From Gulosibacter sediminis (GTDB lineage: Bacteria > Actinomycetota > Actinomycetes > Actinomycetales > Microbacteriaceae): 18,372 nucleotides of DNA. Under the pieces are notes generated by a model that was not told the origin of the DNA, made no database searches, and saw nothing but the letters and a program-made list of their open reading frames with translations. Every line of letters starts with the position of its first letter. Within the stretch, counting starts at the first letter, position 1. The position numbers and the translations under genes were made by a program. This document shows positions 1 to 7,913 of this stretch, in pieces. Location of the stretch: NCBI RefSeq assembly GCF_014904065.1, contig NZ_JACXJG010000002.1:14874-33245 (forward strand), read 5' to 3'.

Positions 1-19
1 CTTGCTTACGACGCGCTCT

Positions 20-1090
20 TTACGACTTTGACGAGACGCCGCCGCCGTGGCCGCCGAGTCCGCGGTCGTCGTGCTCGAGGTCCTTGCGCAGTTCCTTCGG
101 TAGCGAGAACATGAGGTCCTCCACCGCGGTCTGCACCTCGTCAACGTCGCCGTAGCCGGCGGTCGCGAGGGCATCGATCGTCTCTTGCACGAGCACCTCA
201 GGCACGGATGCGCCGGAGGTCACGCCGACCGTCTCGACACCATCGAGCCACTCCTGCTGGATCTCATCGGCGTAGTCAATGCGGTACGACGCCTTCGCGC
301 CGTGCTGCAGCGCCACCTCGACGAGGCGCACCGAGTTCGACGAGTTCGCCGAACCGACCACGATTACGAGGTCGGACTCGGCCGCGACCTTCTTGATCGC
401 AACCTGGCGGTTCTGCGTTGCGTAGCAAATGTCGTCCGAAGGTGGGTTCTGGAGGTTGGGGAAGCGCGCGCGCAGACGGTTCACCGTCTCCATCGTCTCG
501 TCGACCGAGAGCGTCGTTTGCGAGAGCCACACCACGTTGTCGGGGTCGGGCACGACGACCGTGTCGGCCTCCTCGGGCGAGTTCACGATGGTGACGTTGT
601 CGCCGCCGTGGCCCGCGGTGCCCTCGACCTCTTCGTGGCCGACGTGACCGATGAGCAGAATCTGGCGGTCTTGCTTGGCGAAGCGCGTGGCCTCGCGGTG
701 CACCTTCGTCACGAGCGGGCAGGTTGCGTCGATGGTCTGCAGCTCGCGATCGGCCGCAGCCTCCTTGACCATCGGTGACACGCCGTGCGCCGAGAACACG
801 AGATGCGACCCCTCGGGCACCTCGTCGACCTCGTCGACAAAGATCGCGCCGCGCTGCTCGAGCTCCGATACCACGTGCTTGTTGTGGACGATCTGCTTTC
901 GCACATAGACCGGGGAGCCGTAGCGCTCGAGCGCTTTATCCACAGCTACCACGGCCCGGTCAACGCCGGCGCAGTATCCTCGAGGGGCGGCAAGCAGCAC
1001 CCGCTTGTGACCGTCCACCGGACGATCCTCAAGGGTGACAGCAGGCCGCGGAACGCGGGGCATGGAAAGATTTACAGCTCGGCCACTCAT
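20..1090 (-). CDS. ispH: 4-hydroxy-3-methylbut-2-enyl diphosphate reductase (IspH/LytB)
   Basis: Last enzyme of the MEP isoprenoid pathway. It is a cytosolic [4Fe-4S] protein that reduces HMBPP to IPP and DMAPP. The 356-residue protein has the three cluster cysteines in their usual contexts: C40 in RGYCAGV, C124 in [11 protein letters not shown] and C222 in [11 protein letters not shown]. The substrate-pocket motifs are also present: H69, the S-A-H102-G segment, H152-E-E-V-E, T192/T193, the S-x-N segment near 250-252 and TSGAS near 291-295. An N-terminal extension of about 28 residues before the first strand is usual for actinobacterial IspH. The ATG start has GGTGA four bases upstream, but a TAGAAT -10-like hexamer lies only nine bases from the start, so the leader may be almost absent. 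It is divergent from xseA. Identification is firm; the exact start is a little less certain. Confidence 0.97.
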   Translation of the reverse strand: MSGRAVNLSMPRVPRPAVTLEDRPVDGHKRVLLAAPRGYCAGVDRAVVAVDKALERYGSPVYVRKQIVHNKHVVSELEQRGAIFVDEVDEVPEGSHLVFSAHGVSPMVKEAAADRELQTIDATCPLVTKVHREATRFAKQDRQILLIGHVGHEEVEGTAGHGGDNVTIVNSPEEADTVVVPDPDNVVWLSQTTLSVDETMETVNRLRARFPNLQNPPSDDICYATQNRQVAIKKVAAESDLVIVVGSANSSNSVRLVEVALQHGAKASYRIDYADEIQQEWLDGVETVGVTSGASVPEVLVQETIDALATAGYGDVDEVQTAVEDLMFSLPKELRKDLEHDDRGLGGHGGGVSSKS

Positions 1091-1099
1091 ATCGTCACC

Positions 1100-1105
1100 A
1101 TTCTA
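1100..1105 (-). promoter_or_regulatory. Possible -10 element (TAGAAT) for ispH
   Basis: TAGAAT read on the minus strand lies nine bases upstream of the ispH ATG. It fits the actinobacterial TANNNT -10 pattern. Transcription starting 6-7 bases downstream would leave a leader of only two or three bases, which would remove the GGTGA Shine-Dalgarno-like sequence from the mRNA. No good -35 is visible at 16-18 bases, so this is tentative. Confidence 0.35.
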
Positions 1106-1139
1106 GGTTGACTCGCTCAGGTAAGGCAGGTGATTTCGC

Positions 1140-2351
1140 TTGGCGGTGAACCAGTCCTCCCCCGAGCAGCCGTTCCAGGTGTCGTATATCTCGCAGGCGA
1201 TCCACGATTGGGTCTCTCGGCTCGGCTCGGCCTGGGTCGAAGGCGAGCTCACGAGCTATGACATCCGCGGCGGCCACGCCTACGCCAAGATTCGAGACCT
1301 CGAACAAGACGCCTCACTCTCAATCGTCATGTGGCGGTCGGTGCGCGAGCGTCTTACCGAAGAGTTCCGCAAGGGCGACCGCGTCATCATCAATGCGAAG
1401 CCCGACGTGTGGGTCAAGGGCGGCTCGCTCTCGCTGCAGGTCTACGACATGCGCCACGTCGGCCTCGGCACGCTGCTCGAGCAGCTCGAGCGACTGCGCC
1501 GCAAGCTCGCCGACGAGGGTCTGTTTGATGCCAGCCGCAAACGGCGGCTCCCCTTCCTGCCGAACAAGATCGGCCTCGTCACCGGCCGCGACTCCGACGC
1601 CGAGAAGGATGTGCGCCGCAACTCCGAGCTCCGCTGGCCAGCCGTGCAGTTCCGCACCGAGTATGCGCGCGTGCAGGGCGACAACGCAGCCGCCGAGGTG
1701 CTCGCCGCGATGCAGCGACTTGACGCCGACCCCGAGGTCGACGTCATCATCATCGCCCGCGGCGGTGGCGACTTCCTGCACCTGCTGCCATTCAGTGACG
1801 AGACGCTCGTGCGCGCCGCAGCGGCCATCACGACGCCGCTTGTCAGCGCGATCGGCCACGAGGCCGACCGGCCAATCCTCGACGAGGTGGCCGATCTGCG
1901 CGCATCCACCCCGACCGATGCCGCGAAACGGGTCGTGCCAGACGTGGCCGAGCAACTCGACCTCGTGACCCAGCTGCGGGCGCGCATCCGCCGCCACGTC
2001 ACCGAGCTGGTGCGCGTCGAGGGCCGACGCTTCGAAGACCTGCGCTCGCGCCCCGCCCTCGCGAACCCGAGTTGGATCATCGACCAGCGTGGCGACGAGG
2101 TTGGGCGCCTCGCCACGCGCGGCAGCGAACTCATGGACTGGCACCTGCGCCGCGCCTCCGACGAGGTGAGTGGCCTGGGGCACCGCCTCGCGGCGCTGTC
2201 GCCGCTCGGCACCCTGCAGCGCGGCTACGCGATCGTCGAACGCGTCGACGGGGCCGCACCCGGGCTCGTCACGAGCACATCCGGTGTCGAAGCCGGCGCG
2301 AAACTCAACATCCGTGTCACCGACGGCAGAATCGAGGCAACCGTAGAATGA
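1140..2351 (+). CDS. xseA: Exodeoxyribonuclease VII large subunit
   Basis: Catalytic subunit of exonuclease VII, which degrades single-stranded DNA bidirectionally to oligonucleotides; it works with several XseB copies per subunit. The 403-residue protein has an N-terminal OB-fold (about residues 10-110, with WVEGELTSY and [12 protein letters not shown]), the catalytic domain (about 135-270) and a helical C-terminus ending in the conserved TLQRGYAIV segment (about 358-366). The proposed active-site residues known from the E. coli enzyme are all present: an Asp in AEKDV (D157), R207 in ARGGG, and H240 and D243 in GHEAD. The usual RGGGS-x-ED segment reads [12 protein letters not shown] here. 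The TTG start at 1140 is chosen because AGGTGA at 1128-1133 sits six bases upstream; a GTG at 1146 is the alternative. It overlaps xseB by four bases (ATGA). Confidence 0.97.
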   Translation: MAVNQSSPEQPFQVSYISQAIHDWVSRLGSAWVEGELTSYDIRGGHAYAKIRDLEQDASLSIVMWRSVRERLTEEFRKGDRVIINAKPDVWVKGGSLSLQVYDMRHVGLGTLLEQLERLRRKLADEGLFDASRKRRLPFLPNKIGLVTGRDSDAEKDVRRNSELRWPAVQFRTEYARVQGDNAAAEVLAAMQRLDADPEVDVIIIARGGGDFLHLLPFSDETLVRAAAAITTPLVSAIGHEADRPILDEVADLRASTPTDAAKRVVPDVAEQLDLVTQLRARIRRHVTELVRVEGRRFEDLRSRPALANPSWIIDQRGDEVGRLATRGSELMDWHLRRASDEVSGLGHRLAALSPLGTLQRGYAIVERVDGAAPGLVTSTSGVEAGAKLNIRVTDGRIEATVE

Positions 2352-2599
2352 GCACCATGGCCGAACCCCAGGCATCCGAGCCCACCCCCGTGGACGAACT
2401 CAGCTTCGAGCAGGCCCGCGACGAGCTTGCCCTCGTCGTGCAATCGCTCGAACAGGGCTCGCAGCCTCTCGAGGAGTCCCTACGACTGTGGGAGCGCGGG
2501 GAGGCGCTCGCCGCACGCTGCGAACAGTGGCTCAAGGGCGCTCGCGAGCGCCTCGAGCGGGCCCGCGACCAGCACAACCCCGAATCCTCCCAGGAGTAA
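2348..2599 (+). CDS. xseB: Exodeoxyribonuclease VII small subunit
   Basis: Small helical subunit of exonuclease VII, needed to assemble the active holoenzyme on XseA. The protein is 83 residues, normal for the family (about 70-90). It carries the typical XseB core: [19 protein letters not shown] (about residues 19-37), then [23 protein letters not shown], a two-helix pattern with the conserved L-E-S-L-x-L-x-E-R-G-x-x-L-x-x-x-C spacing. The start is the ATG at 2348, which overlaps the xseA stop in an ATGA junction, implying translational coupling; an in-frame ATG at 2357 is possible. GAGG at 2334-2337 may act as the ribosome-binding site. The same frame stays open far upstream inside xseA, but that part is not xseB. 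Confidence 0.95.
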   Translation: MSTMAEPQASEPTPVDELSFEQARDELALVVQSLEQGSQPLEESLRLWERGEALAARCEQWLKGARERLERARDQHNPESSQE

Positions 2600-2602
2600 C
2601 AC

Positions 2603-3259
2603 TTGGCCGAGCGCCCCCAAGATCCCCCGGTTGTCGCCGAACTCGGTCGACCGGAAACCCCCGAAGAGACTGCCGCCCGCAAGGCAGAATCGTCGCGCAA
2701 GTACCGTCAGCGCAAGACGATTCAGAACCTCATTGCGGCGCTCGGTGTCAGCGTGGTGCTCATGTTCGTCATGGTGCTGATCGTGCCGCGAAATGACGCG
2801 GAAGAGCTCCCCGACATCGACTTCACGGCGGCCGCCGAAGAGGCGCAGCCGCAGTTCGAGGTTCCCCTCGTGGTGCCGGAGTTGGGCGACAACTGGCAGT
2901 CAAACGGCACCGAGATTCGCACCGGCAACGACGACGTCACCGAGTGGTACATCGGCCTGCTCGACATCGTCGATGGCCAAGCAGACGAGTTCGTCGGCAT
3001 TCGCCAGGGCGTCAACGCAAACGACACCTGGACCTACGACAAGGTTGGTAACCGCACGCCGACTGGCACGGTCGAGGTTGGCGGAGTGACGTGGGACGAG
3101 TACGACTACATGGACCTCTCGCGCGAGGATGCCGGCAACAACCGCTACGTGCTCGTCGCGACCCGTGACGACGCGACCTACATCGTTTTCGGTTCTGGCT
3201 CGGTCGAGTCGGTGCAGCAGGTCGCCGAGTCGATCGCCGACCAGATTCCGGCCAACTAG
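2603..3259 (+). CDS. DUF4245 single-pass membrane protein
   Basis: Conserved actinobacterial protein of unknown function, 218 residues. It has a charged cytoplasmic N-terminus (about 1-40, rich in E, R and K), one transmembrane helix (about 41-61, QNLIAALGVSVVLMFVMVLI) and an extracytoplasmic domain of about 155 residues. That domain contains the family hallmarks VPLVVPELGDNWQSN, WYIGLLD, a VG-I-R-Q-G strand and a terminal helix SVESVQQVAESIADQI. The TTG start has GGAG six bases upstream and lies three bases after the xseB stop, so it is in the xseA-xseB operon. The link to exonuclease VII is positional only; I recall DUF4245 genes near xseAB, fumC and glpX in several actinobacteria. No lipobox or catalytic motif is seen. 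A bidirectional hairpin follows. Confidence 0.88.
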   Translation: MAERPQDPPVVAELGRPETPEETAARKAESSRKYRQRKTIQNLIAALGVSVVLMFVMVLIVPRNDAEELPDIDFTAAAEEAQPQFEVPLVVPELGDNWQSNGTEIRTGNDDVTEWYIGLLDIVDGQADEFVGIRQGVNANDTWTYDKVGNRTPTGTVEVGGVTWDEYDYMDLSREDAGNNRYVLVATRDDATYIVFGSGSVESVQQVAESIADQIPAN

Positions 3260-3286
3260 GGCGACCAAGCTCACGCGGCAACGAAG

Positions 3287-3315
3287 AAGGGCCCGGGCAA
3301 TGCGCCCGGGCCCTT
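3287..3315. terminator. Bidirectional terminator hairpin between DUF4245 and fumC
   Basis: A perfect 12-bp inverted repeat (AAGGGCCCGGGC / GCCCGGGCCCTT) with a five-base loop sits between two convergent genes: 27 bases after the DUF4245 stop and 16 bases after the fumC stop. On the minus strand the stem is followed by CTTCG and is T-rich at its end. On the plus strand there is no T-run. This is most likely the shared intrinsic terminator, strongest for fumC. Confidence 0.85.
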
Positions 3316-3331
3316 GCTCATCGCTGACTCG

Positions 3332-4738
3332 CTAGAGGTTCGGCGAGGTCATCTTGAGCACGTCAAGCTTGGCGTCGAGGTCGGCCTCGGTGATCTCGCC
3401 GCGCTCGACGAAGCCGAGGTCGATGACGGCTTGGCGCACGGTGACCTTGTTCGCCACGGCGTACTTCGCAACCTTGGCGGCGGCCTCGTAACCGATGACG
3501 CGGTTCAGCGGCGTCACGATCGAGGGCGACGATTCGGCGAGGTCACGGGCGTGCTCGACGTTGGCCGTGAGGCCGACGACGGTCTTGTCGGCGAGCACCC
3601 GCACCGAGTTCGAGAGCAGGCGAATCGACTCGAGCAGCGCCGTGCCCATCACCGGAATCTGCACATTGAGCTCGAATGCGCCCGAGGCGCCGGCGAAGGC
3701 GATGGTCGCGTCGTTACCGATGATGCGCGAGGCGACCATGAGCACGGCCTCGGGCACAACCGGGTTGACCTTGCCGGGCATGATCGACGAACCGGGTTGG
3801 AGGTCGGGAATCGCGATCTCACCGAGACCGGTGTTCGGGCCCGAGCCCATCCAACGCAGGTCGTTGTTGATCTTCACGAGCGACACGGCGAGCGTGCGCA
3901 GCGCGCCCGAGGCCTCGACGAGGCCGTCGCGCGCGCCCTGGGCCTCAAAGTGGTCGGCCGCTTCGTGCAGCGGGAGGTTCGTGTTCGACGCGAGCTCGGC
4001 GATGACCTGCTCCGAGAAGCCGGCCGGCGTGTTGATGCCGGTGCCGGTCGCGGTGCCGCCAAGCGGAACCTCGGCGACGCGCGAGATGGTCGCGTTGACG
4101 CGGTCGATACCGAGGCGAATCTGGCGGGCGTAGCCGCCGAACTCCTGGCCGAGGGTGACCGGGGTGGCGTCCATGAGGTGGGTGCGGCCCGCCTTCACGA
4201 CGTCCTTCCACTCGGTGGCCTTTGCCTCGAGTGCCTCGGCGAGGTGCGTCAGCGCGGGCACGAGCTCCTCGAGCAGCGAACCGGTGACGGCGACGTGGGC
4301 CGAGGTCGGGAAGACGTCGTTCGACGACTGCGACGCGTTGACGTGGTCGTTCGGGTGCACCTGCTCGCCAAGCGAGGCGGTGGCGAGGTTCGCGAGCACC
4401 TCGTTCATGTTCATGTTCGACGAGGTGCCCGAACCGGTCTGGTAGACGTCGATCGGGAACTGGTCGAGGTGGGCGCCGCCAATAATCGTTTCGGCAGCCT
4501 GCACGATTGCCTGGGCGCGAGCCGAGTCAACGATGCCGAGGCGCTCGTTGACGATCGCCGCGGCGCGCTTGATCTGCGCGAGCGCGATCACCTGGCGGTC
4601 CTCGAGTCGGCTGCCCGAAATCGGGAAGTTCTCAACGGCACGCTGGGTCTGCGCGGCGTAAAGGGCTTCTTTCGGCACGCGCACCTCCCCCATCGTGTCG
4701 TGCTCGATCCGGTACTCGGTCTCGGGGGTGTTCACCAC
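3332..4738 (-). CDS. fumC: Class II fumarate hydratase
   Basis: TCA-cycle enzyme, cytosolic homotetramer, iron-independent, interconverting fumarate and (S)-malate. It carries the class II fumarase/aspartase superfamily signature [11 protein letters not shown], the active-site segments [32 protein letters not shown] and [17 protein letters not shown], and the C-terminal [15 protein letters not shown] region. I chose the GTG at 4738 (468 residues) because AGAAAGG at 4746-4752 is seven bases upstream; a neighbouring GTG at 4735 is nearly as good. A longer reading from GTG 4756 adds six residues and has a second AGAAAGG at 4770-4776, but 13 bases away. It is 36 bases downstream of the prepilin peptidase gene and probably co-transcribed with phoH2 and that gene. 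[11 protein letters not shown] and the full signature favour fumarase over aspartase. Confidence 0.96.
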   Translation of the reverse strand: MVNTPETEYRIEHDTMGEVRVPKEALYAAQTQRAVENFPISGSRLEDRQVIALAQIKRAAAIVNERLGIVDSARAQAIVQAAETIIGGAHLDQFPIDVYQTGSGTSSNMNMNEVLANLATASLGEQVHPNDHVNASQSSNDVFPTSAHVAVTGSLLEELVPALTHLAEALEAKATEWKDVVKAGRTHLMDATPVTLGQEFGGYARQIRLGIDRVNATISRVAEVPLGGTATGTGINTPAGFSEQVIAELASNTNLPLHEAADHFEAQGARDGLVEASGALRTLAVSLVKINNDLRWMGSGPNTGLGEIAIPDLQPGSSIMPGKVNPVVPEAVLMVASRIIGNDATIAFAGASGAFELNVQIPVMGTALLESIRLLSNSVRVLADKTVVGLTANVEHARDLAESSPSIVTPLNRVIGYEAAAKVAKYAVANKVTVRQAVIDLGFVERGEITEADLDAKLDVLKMTSPNL

Positions 4739-4774
4739 GTGTGTGCCTTTCTCCACGGCGAAAATTCGACCTTT

Positions 4775-5299
4775 CTAGCCTAGTTGACCGGCGTGTACGC
4801 CGCCGGAGAGTTCGCCAATGGCGGCGACCCAGAAGCCGACGAGCAGCCACGGGCCGAACGCGAGTTGAGCATCCCGCTGGCGCGTGCGCACCAGCGTGGC
4901 CGTCGCGGCAAGCCCACCGGCGACGAACGCAACGACCAAGCCAACCAACGGGGTTTGTCCACCGAGCAACCCGAGCCCGACTGCGAGCGGCACCGCAAGC
5001 TTGACGTCGCCCATGCCCATGCCAGCGACGAGCGCGAAGGCGCCGAACAGCACGAGCGCGAGCACGCCCGCGAGCACCGCCGCGACCGGGAACTGCGCCG
5101 TGATACCCCACTGCAGCAGCACGCCGACGCTCGCGGCGACCCACCCCGGCAGGGTCCACGCGTTCGGCAGCCGGTGCTCACGCAGGTCGACGCGCACGAG
5201 TGGCACCGTCGCAACCGCCGCGTAGCCGATAACCAGGATACTCCCCCACACGCGCCCGAGCGTAGCGAGCAACGACGACGCGGCGGCCGACTTATCCAC
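4775..5299 (-). CDS. Prepilin peptidase, A24 family (stand-alone catalytic domain)
   Basis: Integral-membrane aspartyl protease of the type IV prepilin peptidase / TadV-CpaA type, 174 residues. The two catalytic aspartates are visible: one in VDLREHRLPNAWTLP (about residue 38) at the end of the first helices and one in the GMGMGDVKLA motif (about residue 97). About five or six hydrophobic helices fill the rest. The N-terminal cysteine-rich N-methyltransferase domain of PilD is absent, as is usual in actinobacterial A24 proteins. The GTG start at 5299 lacks an obvious ribosome-binding site; a GTG at about residue 17 is an alternative. It begins 30 bases after the phoH2 stop. No pilin, ATPase or tad genes are in the window, so its substrate is unknown. 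Confidence 0.88.
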   Translation of the reverse strand: MDKSAAASSLLATLGRVWGSILVIGYAAVATVPLVRVDLREHRLPNAWTLPGWVAASVGVLLQWGITAQFPVAAVLAGVLALVLFGAFALVAGMGMGDVKLAVPLAVGLGLLGGQTPLVGLVVAFVAGGLAATATLVRTRQRDAQLAFGPWLLVGFWVAAIGELSGGVHAGQLG

Positions 5300-5329
5300 A
5301 GGCCGAGTCGGCGGCCGCGTCGCAGTTCG

Positions 5330-6721
5330 CTAGAAGTTGTAGTCCTCGAGCAGGTCGGTCACGAGCGCCGCGATGTCGCTTCGCTCGGAACGGGTCAGGG
5401 TGATGTGGCCGAACAGCTTGTGGCCCTTGAGCGTCTCGATAACCGAGGCGATGCCATCGTGGCGGCCAACGCGGAGGTTGTCTCGCTGCGCAACGTCGTG
5501 CGTCAGCACCACCTTCGAGTTCTGGCCAATGCGCGAGAGCATCGTGAGGAGCACGTTGCGCTCGAGCGACTGGGCCTCGTCGACGATCACGTAGGCGTCG
5601 TGCAGCGAACGACCGCGGATGTGCGTCAGCGGCAGGATCTCAAGCATGTTGCGGCTGATGACCTCGTCGATGACGTTGTCCGAGACAATCGACGAGAGCG
5701 CGTCATAGACGGCCTGACCCCACGGGCTCATCTTCTCGTCGGCGTCGCCGGGCAGGTAGCCGAGATCCTGGCCGCCCACCGCGTAGAGCGGGCGGAAGAT
5801 CATGATCTTGCGCTGCAGTCCTCGCTCGAGCACGTTCTCGAGCCCCGCGGCCAGCGCGAGCGCCGACTTCCCCGTTCCGGCACGGCCACCGATCGAGACG
5901 ATGCCGACCGTTCGGTCCATGAGCAGGTCGAGCGCGAGGCGCTGCTCGGCCGATCGCCCGTGCACGCCAAAGACGTCGCGGTCGCCGCGCACGAGTCGCA
6001 CCCGACCGCGGTCGACGACCCGGCCGAGCGCCGAGCCGCGTTCGGAGCTGATGACGAGCGAGGTGTTGATCGGGTGCTCGGCGACCTCGTCGGTCGAGAT
6101 TTCCTCGTGCTCGTACAGGTCGCTCATGTCGTCGGCGCCAAGGGCGAGCTGACCCGTGCCGGTGTAGCCGGTGTCACGCGCGAGCTCGTGCCGGTACTCG
6201 TCGGCCGACATGCCGATCGCCGAGGCCTTGACGCGCATCGGGGTGTCCTTCGACACCACCGTGACGTGGGCGCCCTCGTCGGCGAGGTTCGCTGCCACGG
6301 CAAGGATGCGGGTGTCGTTGTCGCCCTGCTGCATGCCGCTCGGCAGGATCTGCTGGTTCGAGTGATTGAGCTCGACGCGGATCGTGCCGCCCTGCTCGCC
6401 CACCGGCATCGGGAGGTCGAGGCGACCGTACTCGACCCGGAGTTGATCGAGCAGGCGCAGCGACTGGCGCGCGAAATAGCCGATCTCGAGATCGTGACGC
6501 TTCTTCTCGAGTTCGGTGACCACGACGATGGGAATCACGACTTCGTGCTCCTCAAAGCGGAACATGGCGCGCGGGTCGCTCAGTAGCACGGAGGTGTCGA
6601 GCACGTAGGTGCGCACCGCGACTTCCGCGCCCGACTCACCCCCGTTCAGCTGCTCGAGCTCAGGCCAGGGCTTACCCCGGCTAGCGTCATCGAGGTGGTC
6701 GGGAGTGGTGGTGCTGGTCAC
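5330..6721 (-). CDS. phoH2: PhoH2: PIN domain-PhoH ATPase fusion
   Basis: PhoH2 proteins combine an N-terminal PIN-type ribonuclease with a C-terminal PhoH-type RNA helicase/ATPase and act as sequence-specific RNA-unwinding nucleases. With the chosen start the protein is 463 residues. PIN residues include D42 in [12 protein letters not shown]70 in [13 protein letters not shown]134/D136 in [11 protein letters not shown] and D159 in [12 protein letters not shown]. The PhoH half has Walker A GRAGTGKS (279-286), [19 protein letters not shown], and Walker [13 protein letters not shown] (D381, E382). The frame stays open for 64 more codons upstream, but GTG at 6721 is the real start: GAGGAG (6730-6735) lies eight bases before it and the PIN domain begins about 36 residues later. 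It is the first gene of a likely phoH2-prepilin peptidase-fumC run. Confidence 0.96.
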   Translation of the reverse strand: MTSTTTPDHLDDASRGKPWPELEQLNGGESGAEVAVRTYVLDTSVLLSDPRAMFRFEEHEVVIPIVVVTELEKKRHDLEIGYFARQSLRLLDQLRVEYGRLDLPMPVGEQGGTIRVELNHSNQQILPSGMQQGDNDTRILAVAANLADEGAHVTVVSKDTPMRVKASAIGMSADEYRHELARDTGYTGTGQLALGADDMSDLYEHEEISTDEVAEHPINTSLVISSERGSALGRVVDRGRVRLVRGDRDVFGVHGRSAEQRLALDLLMDRTVGIVSIGGRAGTGKSALALAAGLENVLERGLQRKIMIFRPLYAVGGQDLGYLPGDADEKMSPWGQAVYDALSSIVSDNVIDEVISRNMLEILPLTHIRGRSLHDAYVIVDEAQSLERNVLLTMLSRIGQNSKVVLTHDVAQRDNLRVGRHDGIASVIETLKGHKLFGHITLTRSERSDIAALVTDLLEDYNF

Positions 6722-6881
6722 GGAAGCTGCTCCTCGCCGAGCGGGATGCTCGTTGCTGGTGCAAAACGGCCACTGGGTGTCGAAACGAACTTGTGTGGCC
6801 GCTTCGATCAGGACGCATACCTGATACCTGCAAGCTACGCCGACACACCTCACAAACTCGGTAGCGGGGCGCGGAATCCAA
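6687..6881 (-). CDS. Possible short upstream ORF overlapping the phoH2 start (PhoAT-like position)
   Basis: A 64-codon frame begins at a TTG preceded by GGAGG with a five-base spacer, a strong ribosome-binding site. It ends 35 bases inside phoH2 in a different frame. Mycobacterial phoH2 is reported to be preceded by a short overlapping gene, phoAT, so the position is suggestive. Against it: the product is Arg/Ser/His-rich and low in hydrophobic residues, and my hand count gives about 57% G or C at third codon positions, low for the strongly GC-rich genes around it. I recognise no domain. It may be a translated leader peptide, a real antitoxin-like gene, or chance. Confidence 0.25.
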   Translation of the reverse strand: MDSAPRYRVCEVCRRSLQVSGMRPDRSGHTSSFRHPVAVLHQQRASRSARSSFRDQHHHSRPPR

Positions 6882-7085
6882 AGATGCCTCCGAACTCGTA
6901 ACCGGAAGTTCACTCTGGGCGTGACGGATGTGACTGGAATGATAGAAGTCGACTAGTGAGCCGACCGAATGCGGCGAAAGTCGCAGGCAGCACTTGAAGC
7001 CTCCGGCGTGTCGCGCGCGTCGCCCGGCGCGTCGCGACCTCGGCGCGGGATGGGCGGGGTCGAACCGCAGGATGCGTTGGGCCGG
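6722..7085. other. Intergenic region between uppS and phoH2
   Basis: 364 bases lie between the uppS stop and the chosen phoH2 start, which are in tandem on the minus strand. The phoH2-proximal part looks visibly less GC-rich than the genes. It contains a TATCAT -10-like hexamer at 6939-6944 (minus), the candidate short ORF 6687-6881 with its GGAGG site, and the phoH2 ribosome-binding site. The uppS-proximal part is very GC-rich and includes an imperfect hairpin (TCGCGCGCG / CGCGTCGCGA, 7011-7037) with one bulge and no T-run. I see no RNA gene. Confidence 0.6.
6939..6944 (-). promoter_or_regulatory. Possible -10 element for phoH2 (TATCAT)
   Basis: TATCAT on the minus strand matches the -10 consensus at five of six positions and is the best such hexamer between uppS and phoH2. 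If used, transcription would start near 6932 and give a leader of about 210 bases before the phoH2 GTG, spanning the candidate short ORF. No convincing -35 is present at 16-18 bases. Confidence 0.3.
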
Positions 7086-7874
7086 CTACGAACCGTAGCG
7101 CCGCTCGCGCTTGCCGAAGTCACGCAGCGCCCGGAGGAAGTCGACCTCGCGGAGGTCGGGGCCGAGCGCCTCGACAAAGTAGAACTCCGCGTGCGCCGTC
7201 TGCCAGAGCATGAAGTCGCTGAGTCGCTGCTCGCCCGACGTGCGGATCATGAGGTCGGGGTCGGGCTGGCCGCCCGTGTAGAGGTGCTCGCCGATCATTT
7301 CGGGCGTCACGATGTCGGCGAGCTCCTGAATGCTCCCGCCAGAATCGGCGTGGCTGCGCACAATCGAGCGCATCGCATCGACGATCTCGTTGCGGCCGCC
7401 GTAGCCGATCGCGAGGTTCACGTGCGGGCCCGTCGCGCCGCTCGTCGCCGCGACGACGCGCTCGAGCGTCTCGGCCAGTTCGGGGGCGAGCCCCTCGGTC
7501 GAGCCGACGTGTTGCACCTGGAACCGGCCGGACTCGGCGATCTGCTCCGCAAGGTGCCCGATGATGGTCATGAGCTGGGTGAGCTCGTTCGACGAGCGGC
7601 TCGTGAGGTTGTCCCGCGAGAGCAGATAGAGCGTCACCGTGCCGATGTGGGCGCGATCGCACCACTGCAGAAACTCGATCATTTTCGCGGCGCCCGCGCG
7701 GTGGCCGGCCGCCGCATCCGTCAGCCCGACCTGCTTCGCCCAGCGACGGTTGCCGTCGATGATCATCGCGACGTGCTGCGGACGCACCTGCGTCCGCACG
7801 AGCGACTTCCACAACCGTCGCGCATAGACCCGATAGAGAAACCTCGGGATGCGCACAACGGTTCGTCGATTCAC
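7086..7874 (-). CDS. uppS: Isoprenyl transferase, cis-prenyl transferase family (short-chain Z-FPP synthase type)
   Basis: Cis-prenyl transferase that condenses IPP onto an allylic diphosphate to build polyprenyl diphosphate for the cell-wall lipid carrier. The 262-residue protein has the catalytic MIIDGNRRWA motif (D40, N42, R43, R44), H58 in GHRAGA, TLYLLSRDNL, RTSGEQRLSDFMLWQ (211-225) and E230. The N-terminus is a basic amphipathic helix (RIPRFLYRVYARRLWKSL). From memory it resembles M. tuberculosis Rv1086, a 262-residue Z,E-farnesyl diphosphate synthase, more than the longer decaprenyl enzyme Rv2361c, so a short-chain product is inferred. Rv1086 is also divergent from a hemolysin III gene, as here. 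The GTG start at 7874 is seven bases after TAGATT, suggesting a leaderless mRNA. The same frame runs on upstream antisense to trhA, which is a shadow. Confidence 0.94.
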   Translation of the reverse strand: MNRRTVVRIPRFLYRVYARRLWKSLVRTQVRPQHVAMIIDGNRRWAKQVGLTDAAAGHRAGAAKMIEFLQWCDRAHIGTVTLYLLSRDNLTSRSSNELTQLMTIIGHLAEQIAESGRFQVQHVGSTEGLAPELAETLERVVAATSGATGPHVNLAIGYGGRNEIVDAMRSIVRSHADSGGSIQELADIVTPEMIGEHLYTGGQPDPDLMIRTSGEQRLSDFMLWQTAHAEFYFVEALGPDLREVDFLRALRDFGKRERRYGS

Positions 7875-7881
7875 ATCCGCA

Positions 7882-7887
7882 AATCTA
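7882..7887 (-). promoter_or_regulatory. -10 element (TAGATT) for a leaderless uppS mRNA
   Basis: TAGATT on the minus strand is followed by seven bases and then the uppS GTG. TANNNT with 6-7 bases to a start codon is the usual layout of leaderless actinobacterial transcripts. There is no proper Shine-Dalgarno sequence in front of uppS, which agrees. The -35 position is not consensus-like. Confidence 0.5.
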
Positions 7888-7896
7888 GTCGACGGC

Positions 7897-7909
7897 GTAG
7901 CATCGCTAC
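7897..7909. repeat. Short palindrome over the trhA -10 region
   Basis: GTAGC-ATC-GCTAC is a perfect five-base inverted repeat around a three-base centre. It covers the trhA -10 hexamer and sits at about -31 to -19 relative to the proposed uppS transcription start. It could be an operator serving both divergent genes, but a repeat this short can occur by chance. Confidence 0.3.
7898..7903 (+). promoter_or_regulatory. -10 element (TAGCAT) for a leaderless trhA mRNA
   Basis: TAGCAT is followed by seven bases and then GTG-ATG-ATG, any of which could start trhA. The spacing equals that of the divergent uppS promoter. No Shine-Dalgarno sequence precedes trhA. No good -35 is seen at the usual distance; a TTCACA at 7870-7875 is 22 bases away, too far. 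Confidence 0.45.
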
Positions 7910-7913
7910 CGTG

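Noticed and set aside
1..30. Repeated GTCGTAA at the left edge after the ispH stop
   Set aside because: Two short copies only, at the window edge, partly coding; not enough to call a repeat or attachment site.
1108..1136. TTGACT as a possible -35 for xseA
   Set aside because: The hexamer is good, but the bases 16-18 positions downstream do not resemble a -10, and a good ribosome-binding site implies a leader that such a promoter would not give.
3314..4783. Long plus-strand open frame (489 codons) opposite fumC
   Set aside because: It is the exact antisense of fumC. Its product is Arg/Val/Asp-rich low-complexity sequence typical of GC-rich shadow frames, with no domain.
4784..6586. Plus-strand open frame of 600 codons opposite the prepilin peptidase and phoH2
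   Set aside because: It spans two well-supported minus-strand genes and the short gap between them. The composition is that of a complementary-strand shadow.
6722..6913. 64-codon N-terminal extension of PhoH2
   Set aside because: A strong ribosome-binding site precedes GTG 6721, the extension has poor third-position G/C bias, and the PIN domain starts well inside the shorter form.
7050..7075. tRNA T-arm-like sequence (GGTTCGACC on the minus strand)
   Set aside because: The rest of a tRNA would have to overlap the uppS coding end and no acceptor, D or anticodon stems can be formed; only a four-of-five base-pair T-stem is present.
6969..7910. Upstream extension of the trhA frame to 6969
   Set aside because: This part is antisense to uppS. 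Its sequence has no family features, and PAQR homology starts only after 7914.
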